Shown: positions 35,389-44,692, counted from the stretch's first letter. The stretch is DNA of 64,000 nucleotides from Streptomyces xinghaiensis S187 (GCF_000220705.2 NZ_CP023202.1:5982501-6046500); one strand, 5' to 3'. Translations and numbers: made by a program. The notes: generated by a model not told the origin, from the sequence alone.

Positions 35389-35418
35389 TTGTGGACTCAT
35401 GTTCCACCCCCGAATACT
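35389..35418 (+). promoter_or_regulatory. Candidate promoter of the sprB-like gene
   Basis: TTGTGG (35389-35394), an 18-base spacer and AATACT (35413-35418) give a fair match to the vegetative consensus, with a leader of about 105 bases to the GTG at 35531. Confidence 0.35.
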
Positions 35419-35530
35419 CCCCTCAGTGCTTGTCAGGGGCACGTCGTATCCGGAATCCGGAGTGTTCCTGACTGCGCCTCACGATCCGCCCACCCCAAGC
35501 GGATCTTTCGATTCTTCTCTGGAGGAAGCA

Positions 35531-36430
35531 GTGAGGATCAAGCGCACGACCCCCCACGGCGCGGTGGCGAGACGTACCCGGCTGATCGCCATGGCCTCCG
35601 GCCTGGCGGCCGCGGCGGCATTCACCGTCCCGGCGACCGCCAGTGCCGACACCGCCGACGCCTTCGGCGCGGCCCAGCTCTCGACCGCGAGCGAGGCCGT
35701 CCTCGAGGCCGACGTCCCGGGCACCGCCTGGCACGTCGACAAGGAGACCAACAGCGTCGTCGTCACGGCCGACAGCACCGTCTCCAAGGCCGAGATCGCG
35801 AAGATCAAGAAGGAGGCCGGCAAGAACGCCGGTGCCCTCAAGATCGAGCGCACGGAAGGCGTCTTCCAGAAGTACGTCCAGGGCGGCGACGCCATCTACG
35901 CCAGCAGCTGGCGCTGCTCCGCCGGCTTCAACGTGCGTTCCGGCTCCACCTACTACATGGTCACCGCCGGCCACTGCACCGACGGTGCGGGCACCTGGTG
36001 GTCCAACTCCGGCCGCAGCACCGTCATCGGCCCGACGGTCGGCTCCAGCTTCCCGGTCAACGACTACGGCCTCGTGCGCTACGACGGCTCCGTCAGCCAC
36101 CCGGGCACCGCCGGCGGCGTGGACATCACCGGTGCGGCGAACGCCAGCGTGGGCATGTCGGTCACCCGCCACGGCAGCACCACGGGTACCCACAGCGGCC
36201 GGGTCACCGGCCTCAACGCCACGGTCAACTACGGCGGCGGCGACGTCGTCTACGGCATGATCCAGACCAACGTGTGCGCCGAGCCCGGCGACAGCGGCGG
36301 CTCGCTGCGCTCCGGCAGCACGGCGATCGGTCTGACCTCGGGCGGCAGCGGTAACTGCTCCTCCGGTGGCACGACCTTCTTCCAGCCGGTGGTCGAGGCG
36401 CTCAACGCGTACGGCGTGAGCATCTACTGA
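35531..36430 (+). CDS. sprB: Streptogrisin B-like secreted serine protease precursor
   Basis: A preproprotease of 299 residues, close to streptogrisin B (SGPB) of S. griseus. It has a signal peptide (about residues 1-38), a short alpha-lytic-type pro-region of about 75 residues, and the mature chymotrypsin fold beginning near GGDAIYASSWRCSAGFNV. The triad is visible: His in MVTAGHCTDG, Asp in FPVNDYGLVRY, Ser in AEPGDSGGSL. Paired cysteines are conserved. The GTG at 35531 has ggagga about 5 bases upstream. Unlike SGPB, whose mature enzyme begins ISGGDA, the junction here reads YVQGGDA, so the maturation point may differ. It should be exported and mature outside the cell. Confidence 0.95.
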   Translation: MRIKRTTPHGAVARRTRLIAMASGLAAAAAFTVPATASADTADAFGAAQLSTASEAVLEADVPGTAWHVDKETNSVVVTADSTVSKAEIAKIKKEAGKNAGALKIERTEGVFQKYVQGGDAIYASSWRCSAGFNVRSGSTYYMVTAGHCTDGAGTWWSNSGRSTVIGPTVGSSFPVNDYGLVRYDGSVSHPGTAGGVDITGAANASVGMSVTRHGSTTGTHSGRVTGLNATVNYGGGDVVYGMIQTNVCAEPGDSGGSLRSGSTAIGLTSGGSGNCSSGGTTFFQPVVEALNAYGVSIY

Positions 36431-37106
36431 GCCCCGGGCCGGCGCACCACCCCGCCGGCTGAGAGAGTCCCCGCCCGAGTCGACCGGGTGGGGACTCTCC
36501 GCGTTCCGCGCGTCTTTCCGTGGGCCGTGCGCCTCCCCGTACCGCGTACCTCCGGGTACCTCCGCGCGCATGTGCGCATCTGTGCGGCCCCGCGCCTCCG
36601 GCTTCGCCGGGCCGCTGTTTCCCGGGGCCCGGGCGCCCCCCGGCCCCCGCCCCCGGCCCCGGACTTCCGTACCCCGCGATCCCCGTTTCCGGGGCGCGGG
36701 GTTCCGTGTGGGCGGAGGGCTCCCGGGTCCCCGGACTGCTCGGAAAGTGACCGTCAAGCGGTGGGGCGGTGCCGGATTCCGGTACTCAAGGGAATGTTTT
36801 CGGCCAGGCGTAGTCCTCTCCCTGAGTGGTCGTCAGCCGCTCCTCGTCGCGCTGGGTGAGGAAAAGTGTCCGCTGAGCGTGTAGGCGAGCACGGATAGCG
36901 ATGAGTGTCCGTGCTGTGATGTGGTTCCGCCTTTTCTGTGCGGGACCGGAAGTTGACCTTGTGTGCGCCGTCCGCCCGTCGCGATACTCGTGGCTCGTTG
37001 GCATGAACGCGACCCCGCGTCGCCGCCGTGCCGCGGTGTACGGCATCTTTCCTCCGGGCCCCACGCTCCCCACGGCAGGGCCCAACCCCCCACTGGAGGC
37101 CACTCC
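36431..37106. other. Gap between the two protease genes, 676 bases
   Basis: Contains the terminator of the first protease gene (36463-36499), a GC-rich featureless stretch, and a lower-GC stretch (36780-36960) that probably carries the promoter of the second protease. No convincing gene or box pair was found. Confidence 0.5.
36463..36499 (+). terminator. Terminator after the sprB-like gene
   Basis: A 15-bp stem (36463-36477 against 36485-36499, one G-U pair) with a 7-base loop, 33 bases after the stop codon. Confidence 0.75.
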
Positions 37107-38189
37107 TTGAAGCACCGACGCATACCCAGCCACCGCATCGCGATCGCCGGAGCCGGCGTCGCGGCCCTCGTCGCCGGCGCGTTCACGCTGAACAGCGCCA
37201 ACGCGACCACCGCGGACCCGGCCCCGGCCCCCGCCACCCTGTCGGTCGCCTCGGCCGACAAGCTCGCCGGCACCCTCCTCTCCGACCTCGGGGACGAGGC
37301 CGCCGGTTCGTACTACGACGCGAAGGAGCGGAAGCTCGTCGTCAACGTCGTGGACGAGGGCGCCGCCGAGGGCGTCCGCGAGCGGGGCGCCGTGGCGAGA
37401 GTCGTGGAGCACTCCCTCGCCGAGCTGAAGTCGGCCCGCGCCACCCTGAAGGCCGAGGCCACCATCCCGGGCACCTCCTGGTCGGTCGACCCGGTGACCA
37501 ACAAGGTCGTCGTCACGGCCGACAGCACGGTCAAGGGCGCGAAGCTGGAGAAGCTCAACAAGGTCGTCGACGGGCTGGACGGCCGGGCGGCCGTCGAGCG
37601 GGTCGCCGGCGAGTTCAAGCCCTTCGCCGCGGGCGGCGACGCCATCCACAGCGGGGGCGGACGCTGTTCGCTCGGCTTCAACGTGGTCAAGGGCGGCGAG
37701 CCGTACTTCATCACCGCCGGCCACTGCGGTGAGCAGGGCAGCAGCTGGTCCGACTCCGCCGGCGGCGCCGCGATCGGCACCATGGAGGAGTCCAGCTTCC
37801 CGGGCAACGACTACGCCCTGGTGAAGTACGCCTCCGGCGCCGACCACCCCAGCGCGGTGAACCTCTACAACGGCAGCACCCAGGAGATCACCCGGGCCGG
37901 CGACGCGACCGTGGGCCAGCAGGTCCAGCGCAGCGGCAGCACCACCCAGGTGCACGACGGCGAGGTCACCGGCCTCAACGAGACCGTCAACTACCAGGAG
38001 GGGTCGGTCTCGGGTCTGATCAAGACCACCGTCTGCGCCGAGCCCGGTGACAGCGGCGGCTCGCTCTTCGCGGGCAGCACGGCGCTCGGTCTGACCTCGG
38101 GCGGCAGCGGTGACTGCTCCTCCGGTGGCACGACCTTCTTCCAGCCGGTCCCCGAGGCGCTCTCCGCGTTCGGAGCCTCGATCGGCTGA
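37107..38189 (+). CDS. sprD: Streptogrisin D-like secreted serine protease precursor, TTG start
   Basis: A 360-residue preproprotease matching streptogrisin D (SGPD). A Tat/Sec-like signal peptide (KHRRIPSHRIAIAGAG onward) is followed by a long alpha-lytic-type pro-region (about 50-175; YYDAKERKLVVNVVDEGAAE) and the mature domain from about AAGGDAIHSGGGRCSLGF. The triad: His in FITAGHCGEQ, Asp in FPGNDYALVKY, Ser in AEPGDSGGSLF. The TTG at 37107 is chosen because tggaggc lies about 8 bases upstream and KHRR matches the known homologue; starts further upstream lack a site. Its C-terminal half is very similar to the neighbour at 35531, pointing to tandem duplication. Confidence 0.93.
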   Translation: MKHRRIPSHRIAIAGAGVAALVAGAFTLNSANATTADPAPAPATLSVASADKLAGTLLSDLGDEAAGSYYDAKERKLVVNVVDEGAAEGVRERGAVARVVEHSLAELKSARATLKAEATIPGTSWSVDPVTNKVVVTADSTVKGAKLEKLNKVVDGLDGRAAVERVAGEFKPFAAGGDAIHSGGGRCSLGFNVVKGGEPYFITAGHCGEQGSSWSDSAGGAAIGTMEESSFPGNDYALVKYASGADHPSAVNLYNGSTQEITRAGDATVGQQVQRSGSTTQVHDGEVTGLNETVNYQEGSVSGLIKTTVCAEPGDSGGSLFAGSTALGLTSGGSGDCSSGGTTFFQPVPEALSAFGASIG

Positions 38190-38240
38190 CGCGCCCCCCG
38201 CGTCTCGTACGCGCCGTCCCCGCGGATTCCGCGGCGGAAG

Positions 38241-38275
38241 CCGGCCCCCGGACACCCCTGGTGTCCGGGGGCCGG
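38241..38275 (+). terminator. Terminator after the sprD-like gene
   Basis: A perfect 16-bp stem (38241-38256 against 38260-38275) with a 3-base loop cct, 51 bases after the stop codon. Confidence 0.85.
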
Positions 38276-38424
38276 CGGCGTTCCCGGGGCTCCGCGGCCG
38301 GTGGTCCCGGCGGACTCCGGTTCCGGCGCAGGTATCGTACGAGTGTTCGAGAAATTGGTTATGGTGGTGCCGGGGGACGGAGAGCAGGGCTGGTCAGGGG
38401 GTGTGCGAGCGGCAGGAGGTGCGG

Positions 38425-41400
38425 ATGTCCGGGTTCACTCATCTGCACGCCGTCTCGGGCTTCTCCCTCCGCTACGGGGCCTCGCACCCCGAGCGGCTGG
38501 CCGAGCGCGCCGCCGAGCGCGGCATGGACGCCGTCGCCCTCACCGACCGGGACACCCTGGCCGGAGCGGTCCGGTTCGCCCGCGCCTGCGCCGGAGCGGG
38601 GGTGCGGCCGGTCTTCGGGGCGGGGCTCGCCGTGGCCGAAAACGTGCTGCCGCCCGCCGGCCGGCCGGGCCGTACGGAGCGGCGCGGACCGGGGAGCGGC
38701 CCGCCCGCACCGGGCGGCGCGGACCGGGGTACGGTCCGCCGGCGCACGCCGGTGCGCGGCGGGGCGTTCATCGACGAGTCCGCGCCCCGCGCGGTCTTCC
38801 TCGCCCGGGACGGAGCCGCCGGCTGGGCCGCCCTGTGCCGTCTGGTCTCCGCCGCCCACACCGGGGAGAGCGGACGCCCCCTGCTGGACGACCGGGGCGC
38901 CCTGGAGCGCTCCGCGGCCGGCGGCGGCCTGACCGTCCTGCTCGGCCCGGACTCCGAGCCCGGCCGCGCCCTCGCCGCCGGCCGTCCCGACCGTGCCGCC
39001 CGGCTGCTCGCCCCCTGGCGGGAGCTGTACGGCGACGCGCTCCGGCTGGAGGTCACCCACCACCGGCGGCCGGACGAGGCCCGGAGCGCCACCGCGCCCG
39101 GGTCGCTGCGGCTCGCCGCCCGCACCCTGGGCTTCGCCGCCGAGCAGGGCGTACCGGCCGTGCTGACCAACGCCGTCCGCTACGCCGATCCCGGGCAGGG
39201 CCCGGTCGCCGACGTCCTGGACTCCGCCCGCCGGCTCGTCCCCGTCGACCCGCGCCGGCCCGGCTCCCTCGACAGCGGCGAAGGGTGGCTCAAAGGGCCC
39301 CGGGAGATGGCGGAGACCGCCCTGCGCGTCGCGGAGGCCGCCGGTTTCCGGCGGGAGGCCGCGCACCGCCTGCTGGCGGAGACCGAACGGACCGCCGCCC
39401 GGTGCCTCGTCGACCCCCAGGACGACCTGGGCCTCGGCACCGTCCACTTCCCCGAGCCGCGCCTGGTGGGCGCGGGCCGGCGCACCGCCGACCGCGTGCT
39501 GCGCTCCCGCTGCGCCGCCGCCATGGTGCTGCGCGGCCACGACCGGGACCGGCGGCGCTGGGAACGGCTGGAGGACGAACTGCGCACCATCGAACGGCTC
39601 GGCTTCGCCTCGTACTTCCTCACCGTCGCCCGGGTCGTGGACGACACCCGCGCCCTGGGCATCCGGGTCACGGCGCGCGGCTCCGGCGCGGGCTCCCTCG
39701 TCAACCACCTGCTCGGCATCGCACACGCCGACCCGGTGGAGCACGGCCTGCTGATGGAGCGCTTCCTCTCGGAGCGCCGGGCCGCGCTGCCCGACATCGA
39801 CATCGACGTCGAGTCCGCGCGCCGCCTCGACGTCTACCGCGCGATCTTCGACCGCTTCGGCGCCGACCGGGTGGCCACCGTCGCCATGCCCGAGACCTAC
39901 CGGGTGCGGCACGCCATCCGCGACGTCGGGACGGCGCTCGGCATGGACCCGGCCGAGACCGACCGGCTCGCCAAGGCCTTTCCGCACATCCGGGCCCGTG
40001 AGGCCCGCGCCGCCCTGAGCGAACTGCCCGAACTGCGCGAGGTGGCGGCCGGGCACGGCGCGGACGAGCGGCTGTGGGGGCTGGTCGAGGCCCTGGACGG
40101 GCTGCCGCGCGGCATCGCCATGCACCCGTGCGGCGTGCTGCTCTCGGACGCCTCGATGCGGGACCGCACCCCGGTGGTCGCGAGCGCCGGCCCGGACGGC
40201 TTCCCGATGTCCCAGTTCGACAAGGACGACGTGGAGGAGCTGGGGCTGCTGAAGCTCGACGTCCTCGGGGTGCGGATGCAGTCCGCGATGGCGCACGCGG
40301 TGACCGAGATCGAACGGGAGACCGGGGAACGGCTGGACCTGGACGACCCGGGGCAGGTGGCGCCGGGCGACCCGGCCACGTACGAGCTGATCCGGTCCGC
40401 CGAGACCCTCGGCTGCTTCCAGATCGAGTCGCCCGGCCAGCGCGATCTGGTCGGCCGGCTGCAGCCCGCCACCTTCCACGACCTGGTGGTCGACATCTCG
40501 CTCTTCCGGCCCGGCCCGGTCGCGGCCGACATGGTCCGGCCCTTCATCGAGGCCCGGCACGGGCGGCGGGCGCCGCGCTATCCGCATCCGGACCTGGAGC
40601 CGGCGCTGCGCGAGACCCATGGCGTCGTCGTCTTCCACGAGCAGATCATCCAGATCCTCTCGGTCATGACCGGCTGCGACCGGGGGCTGGCCGACGAGGC
40701 GCGGCGCGCGCTGTCCGTACCGGAGCGGCAGGGGCGGGTGCGGGCCTGGTTCGCAGGGGAGGCGGCCGGGCGGGGATACGCGCCGGAGGTGGTGGCCCGC
40801 ACCTGGGAGATCGTGGAGGCGTTCGGTTCGTACGGCTTCTGCAAGGCGCACGCCGTGGCCTTCGCCGTGCCGACGTACCAGTCCGCCTGGCTCAAGGCAC
40901 ACCATCCGGCGGCCTTCTACGCGGGCCTGCTCACCCACGATCCCGGGATGTACCCCAAGCGGCTGCTGCTGGCGGACGCGCGGCGGCGGGGGGTGCCGAT
41001 CCTGCCGCTGGACGTGAACCGGTCGGGGGCCGCCTATCGAATCGAACTGGTGTCTGAGGAGGGGGTGCGGGAGGGGCGGAAGGAACAGCGCGGGAAGGAG
41101 ACCGGAAGGACCGGGAACAGCGGGGATACCGCGGCGGCCGGGGCGGCCGAAGGGGCCGGGGCGGTCTACGGCATCCGGCTCGCCCTCTCCGACGTGCACG
41201 GCATCAGCGAGGCCGAGACCGGGCGCATCGCCGCCGGACAGCCCTATACCTCCCTGTCCGACCTGTGGCGCCGGGCCCGGCCGGGTCGTCCCGTGGCCGA
41301 ACGGCTCGCCCAGGTCGGCGCGCTGGACGCCTTCGGCGGCAACCGCCGCGACCTGCTGCTGCACATCAGCGAGCTGTACCGCCGGCAGAAGGACCCCGCC

Positions 41401-42216
41401 GCCCACCCGGGCCAGCTCCCGCTCGACGCCGCCGACGGCGCGGGCGGCACGGGCGGCGCGGGGTTCGTCACCGAACCGGCCGGGCTGCCCGACCTCGACG
41501 CGTCCGAACGCACCGGCGCGGAGCTCGGCGTGCTCGGCATGGACGTCTCCCGCCACCTCATGAGCGAGCACACGGCCTTCCTGGAGGAGCTGGGCGTGGT
41601 CACGGCCCGCCGGCTGCGCGCCGCCCGGCACGGCGAGACCGTCCTCGTCGCGGGCGCCAAGGCGTCCACCCAGACCCCGCCCATCCGCTCCGGCCGCCGC
41701 ATCGTCTTCACCACCCTCGACGACGGGACGGGGCTGGCCGACTGCACCTTCTTCGAGGACAGCCACGCCGACTGCGCGCACACCGTCTTCCACTCCTGGC
41801 TGCTGCTCGTCCGCGGCACCGTGGAGCGGCGCGGTGCCCGCAGCCTCACCGTGGTCGGCCGCCGCGCCTGGGACCTCGCCGAACTCGCCGCGCTCCGGAA
41901 GGACGGCGGCCTGGAGGCGGTCGCGGCCCGTCTCGCGGCACCCGGCTCCGCCCGCCCGGGCGCCCCGGGAGACGCGGGCCCGCCGGCGGAGGACGGGCCG
42001 GCCGGCGGCGCGGGTGACGACGGCGGCGCGGATGACGCGGCCGGGGACGGCGGGGGTGCCGGGGCGGCCGGGGCCGCCGGGCCGGCGGACGGCCGCCGTA
42101 TACGGCTCGCCAACGGCTACGAGATGCACCCGTGGGCGGATCTGCGCCCGGCGGGCGAGGGCGCCGCCACCGGCCGCAAGCTGTGGCACTCCAGCCCGGG
42201 GAGCGCGGGCCGGTGA
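38425..42216 (+). CDS. dnaE2: Error-prone DNA polymerase III alpha subunit
   Basis: DnaE2 is the non-replicative C-family polymerase that copies damaged DNA. The 1263-residue protein begins with a PHP domain (FTHLHAVSGFSLRYGASHPE). The polymerase active site aspartates are in ALPDIDIDVESARR near residue 458, followed by FGADRVATVAMPETYRVRHA, DVEELGLLKLDVLGVRM and HEQIIQILSVMTGCDRGLAD. An OB fold follows late in the protein. The C-terminus has an Ala/Gly-rich linker before a conserved end (RIRLANGYEMHPWADL). The ATG at 38425 has aggaggt 5-6 bases upstream. It overlaps the Y-family gene by 4 bases, as for mutasome partners. Confidence 0.95.
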   Translation: MSGFTHLHAVSGFSLRYGASHPERLAERAAERGMDAVALTDRDTLAGAVRFARACAGAGVRPVFGAGLAVAENVLPPAGRPGRTERRGPGSGPPAPGGADRGTVRRRTPVRGGAFIDESAPRAVFLARDGAAGWAALCRLVSAAHTGESGRPLLDDRGALERSAAGGGLTVLLGPDSEPGRALAAGRPDRAARLLAPWRELYGDALRLEVTHHRRPDEARSATAPGSLRLAARTLGFAAEQGVPAVLTNAVRYADPGQGPVADVLDSARRLVPVDPRRPGSLDSGEGWLKGPREMAETALRVAEAAGFRREAAHRLLAETERTAARCLVDPQDDLGLGTVHFPEPRLVGAGRRTADRVLRSRCAAAMVLRGHDRDRRRWERLEDELRTIERLGFASYFLTVARVVDDTRALGIRVTARGSGAGSLVNHLLGIAHADPVEHGLLMERFLSERRAALPDIDIDVESARRLDVYRAIFDRFGADRVATVAMPETYRVRHAIRDVGTALGMDPAETDRLAKAFPHIRAREARAALSELPELREVAAGHGADERLWGLVEALDGLPRGIAMHPCGVLLSDASMRDRTPVVASAGPDGFPMSQFDKDDVEELGLLKLDVLGVRMQSAMAHAVTEIERETGERLDLDDPGQVAPGDPATYELIRSAETLGCFQIESPGQRDLVGRLQPATFHDLVVDISLFRPGPVAADMVRPFIEARHGRRAPRYPHPDLEPALRETHGVVVFHEQIIQILSVMTGCDRGLADEARRALSVPERQGRVRAWFAGEAAGRGYAPEVVARTWEIVEAFGSYGFCKAHAVAFAVPTYQSAWLKAHHPAAFYAGLLTHDPGMYPKRLLLADARRRGVPILPLDVNRSGAAYRIELVSEEGVREGRKEQRGKETGRTGNSGDTAAAGAAEGAGAVYGIRLALSDVHGISEAETGRIAAGQPYTSLSDLWRRARPGRPVAERLAQVGALDAFGGNRRDLLLHISELYRRQKDPAAHPGQLPLDAADGAGGTGGAGFVTEPAGLPDLDASERTGAELGVLGMDVSRHLMSEHTAFLEELGVVTARRLRAARHGETVLVAGAKASTQTPPIRSGRRIVFTTLDDGTGLADCTFFEDSHADCAHTVFHSWLLLVRGTVERRGARSLTVVGRRAWDLAELAALRKDGGLEAVAARLAAPGSARPGAPGDAGPPAEDGPAGGAGDDGGADDAAGDGGGAGAAGAAGPADGRRIRLANGYEMHPWADLRPAGEGAATGRKLWHSSPGSAGR

Positions 42217-43454
42217 ACACGGAGAGGAGTACGGGGAGGAGCACGGGGAGCGGCGCGCCCGCTGGCGCCGCCTCTGCCGGAGCCGGAGCCGGTGCCGATG
42301 CCGGTGCCGCCGGGAACCGTCCCGCCGGGCAGGGCGCCGCCGGGACGGCCCCGGCCCGGCCCCACGTGCTGTACCTGCGCTTCCGCGCCGCCGACGGCGG
42401 CGGGCCGCCCGACGAGGAGACCTACGAGGGACTGCGCGGGCTGCTCACCGAGTTCACCCCCGTCGTCCAGGCCCTGCCGCCCGACGCCGCGCTCGCCGAC
42501 GTCCGGGGCGCGCTCCGCTACTTCGGCCGGGACGCCGCGGAACTCGCCGCCCTCGTCCGGGTACGGGCGCTCGCCCGGTACGGCGTCGACTGCACCGTCG
42601 GGGTCGCGGCCAACCCGCTGCTCGCCCGGATGGCCGCGCACGACGGCCCGCCCGGCGCGATCAGTACCGTCCCCGGCGAGCCCCGGGCGGTCACGGCCTT
42701 CCTCGCCCGCAAGCCCGCCTCCGGACTGCACGGCGTCGGGCCGGCGACCGTGCGCGCCCTGACCACCTACGGGCTGGACAGCGTCGACCGGATCGCCGCC
42801 GCACCGCCCGCCACCCTCCAGCGCATCCTGGGCGCGTCCACCGGGCGGCGGGTATACGAACAGGCGCACGGCATCGACCCGACCCCCGTCACACCGAACG
42901 CCCCCGCCCGTTCCGCCGGAGCCGAGCACCGCTTCGACCACGACGAACTGGACCCGGACCAGCGCCGCCGGGCGCTGCTGACGCTCGCGCACGAGCTCGG
43001 GGCACAGCTCCGTACGGACGGGCGGGTCGCACGGGCGCTGACCCTCACCGTCCGCTACGCCGACCGCTCCACGACCAGCCGCACCCGGGCCCTCGCCGAG
43101 CCCACGGACCACACCCCGGCGCTGACCGCTGCCGCGTACGCCCTGCACGACGTCCTCGGTCTGCAGCGCGCCCGCGTGCGCGCCGTCGCGCTGCGCGCGG
43201 AGGACCTGACACCGGTGGAACACGCCGCGCGCCAACTGACGTTCGACACGGCCGACGACAAGTCCCGCCGGATCGAGGCCGTCACCGACCGGGCCCGCGC
43301 CCGCTTCGGCGCCGCCGCGGCCCGCCCCGCGGCGGCCCTGGACCGGGGGACGGACCGGAGCCCGGGCGGCGGCCCGGACGGGACCCCGGCGCGCGGCCCG
43401 CGCCGCTGGGGCCGGGGCGGCCCGCCCGGCTCCCCGGGGCGGCACGCCGCCTGA
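42213..43454 (+). CDS. Y-family DNA polymerase-like protein, probably non-catalytic (ImuB-like)
   Basis: A 413-residue Y-family protein translationally coupled to dnaE2 (GTGA overlap). The palm, thumb and finger order of DinB/ImuB is visible: RVRALARYGVDCTVGVAANP, then FLARKPASGLHGVGPATVRA (helix-hairpin-helix). The C-terminus HAARQLTFDTADDKSRRIEA resembles the beta-clamp-binding end of DinB. The acidic motifs needed for catalysis are missing: the first region reads VLYLRFRAADG instead of the usual DMD, and the second reads PPDAALADVRG instead of SIDEXXLD. It is therefore probably an adapter for DnaE2 at the clamp, like mycobacterial ImuB. The N-terminal 45 residues are low complexity. Confidence 0.85.
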   Translation: MNTERSTGRSTGSGAPAGAASAGAGAGADAGAAGNRPAGQGAAGTAPARPHVLYLRFRAADGGGPPDEETYEGLRGLLTEFTPVVQALPPDAALADVRGALRYFGRDAAELAALVRVRALARYGVDCTVGVAANPLLARMAAHDGPPGAISTVPGEPRAVTAFLARKPASGLHGVGPATVRALTTYGLDSVDRIAAAPPATLQRILGASTGRRVYEQAHGIDPTPVTPNAPARSAGAEHRFDHDELDPDQRRRALLTLAHELGAQLRTDGRVARALTLTVRYADRSTTSRTRALAEPTDHTPALTAAAYALHDVLGLQRARVRAVALRAEDLTPVEHAARQLTFDTADDKSRRIEAVTDRARARFGAAAARPAAALDRGTDRSPGGGPDGTPARGPRRWGRGGPPGSPGRHAA

Positions 43455-43483
43455 CGGGCGGTGCCGGCCGGCGCCGTACACAA

Positions 43484-43521
43484 CCGCCGCCCCCTCCCCC
43501 ATGCGGGGAAGAGGGCGGCGG
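43484..43521. terminator. Hairpin after the Y-family gene
   Basis: A 9-bp outer stem (ccgccgccc at 43484-43492 against 43513-43521) plus an inner cccc/gggg pairing around atg. It lies 30 bases after the stop codon and can act on both convergent genes. Confidence 0.55.
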
Positions 43522-43589
43522 CGGCCCGTGACGGCGGCTCCGGCCCGGCCGGGCGGGGGCCCGGCCGGAGTGTCCGTCAGGGCGTCAGG

Positions 43590-43619
43590 GGCGTCCGGAC
43601 GCCGGGGTGCCCGGACGCC
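43590..43619 (-). terminator. Hairpin after the LPMO gene
   Basis: A 9-bp stem (ggcgtccgg at 43590-43598 against 43611-43619) lies 20 bases downstream of the LPMO stop on the - strand. Confidence 0.5.
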
Positions 43620-43639
43620 GGAACGTCCGGCCGTCCGGC

Positions 43640-44692
43640 TCAGCCGCGCCGGCGGACCGCCCGGCGGCGGGCGGAGGCGAGGAGCACGGCGGCACCGAGC
43701 GCCACGACGGCCGAACCGCCGACGGCGATCGGGGTGGTGGAGCTGTCGCCACCGGTCTGCGCGAGCTCCTCCGTGCCCGCGCCCGCCTGCTCGGCGCCCG
43801 CGGCCGGGCCGCTCGCGCCGTCCGCCGTCGGGGCGTTGCCCGTGCCGTCCGTGTCCGCCGCGGTGTCGTCCGCGTCCGCTCCGTCCGCCGGCGCGGCCTG
43901 CGTGACGGGCTTGTCCGCGTCTCCGGCCGGGTGTTCGTCACCGCCGTGACCGCCGTGGCTGACGGTCGACTTGCCGGCGGCGGCCTCGATCTGGTCGTCG
44001 TCCGGCGCGGCCGCCTCCGGACCGCCGTCCGCGCCCGTACCGGCACCGCTCGCGGCGCTGCCGCCGAAGGTGACGTCCGAGCAGGTGTAGAACGCCTCGG
44101 GGCTGTCCGAGCGCTGCCAGACGCTGTAGACCAGGTGGCGGCCCGAACGCGCCGGCACCGTGCCGTCGAACACGTACTCCCCGTTCACCAGGCTCGGGTC
44201 GGTGACCTCGGCGAACGGCTCGGCCTCCAGGTCCGACCACTTCAGCGGCTTCGTCGGGTCGTAGCCCGCCTTGGTGATGTACAGCTCGAACGAACCCTTG
44301 TGCGGAGCGGTGGCCTTGTAGTGGAAGGTGTGCTTCCCGGCGGACAGGGCGGTGGCCGGCCAGTCCGCGCGCGGCAGGTCGAGCCCCTTGTACTTGTCCC
44401 GCCCGGCGCTGCACAGCTTGCCGTCCGGGATGATCTCCTTGTGCTTCCCGGCGGCGTTCGGGATGTTGACCTCGTTCCAGTCGTAGAACGCCTGGGTGCC
44501 GCTGGCCGCGACAGCCGCCTTGCAGGCCGCCGAGTCCGGGCTCTCCGGGTTCTCGGCGAAGCAGGCGGACACCCGGCTGACCGGGTCGGTCATCGAGCCG
44601 TGCGCGGCCGCGGGGACGGCGGTGAGCACGGTCAGCGCCAGCGGCGCGACACCGATGAGAGCGGTTCCGGCGGCCTTGCGACGTACGGTCAT
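43640..44692 (-). CDS. AA10 lytic polysaccharide monooxygenase with LAXTG sortase signal
   Basis: A copper LPMO (AA10) of 350 residues that oxidatively cleaves chitin or cellulose. A signal peptide ends at AAA-30, leaving His31 (HGSMTDPVSR) as the mature N-terminal copper ligand. The second copper histidine lies in YKATAPHKGSFELYITKAGY. The catalytic domain ends near residue 200 (YTCSDVTFGG). An Ala/Asp/Gly-rich spacer of about 100 residues leads to LAQTG (310-314), a hydrophobic helix and an RRRAVRRRG tail: a complete class E (LAXTG) sortase signal. The enzyme should therefore be anchored to the wall, unlike the usual freely secreted Streptomyces LPMOs. The ATG at 44692 is clear. Confidence 0.9.
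   Translation of the reverse strand: MTVRRKAAGTALIGVAPLALTVLTAVPAAAHGSMTDPVSRVSACFAENPESPDSAACKAAVAASGTQAFYDWNEVNIPNAAGKHKEIIPDGKLCSAGRDKYKGLDLPRADWPATALSAGKHTFHYKATAPHKGSFELYITKAGYDPTKPLKWSDLEAEPFAEVTDPSLVNGEYVFDGTVPARSGRHLVYSVWQRSDSPEAFYTCSDVTFGGSAASGAGTGADGGPEAAAPDDDQIEAAAGKSTVSHGGHGGDEHPAGDADKPVTQAAPADGADADDTAADTDGTGNAPTADGASGPAAGAEQAGAGTEELAQTGGDSSTTPIAVGGSAVVALGAAVLLASARRRAVRRRG

Larger units (their letters stand above)
35013..35530. other. Intergenic region upstream of the sprB-like gene
   Basis: A 518-base gap. No gene seen. It contains a long hairpin (35321-35356), a candidate promoter (35389-35418) and the protease ribosome site ggagga at 35521. Confidence 0.5.

Noticed and set aside
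38359..42189. 1276-codon frame on the - strand
   Set aside because: Antisense to dnaE2; long only because of GC-rich codon bias.
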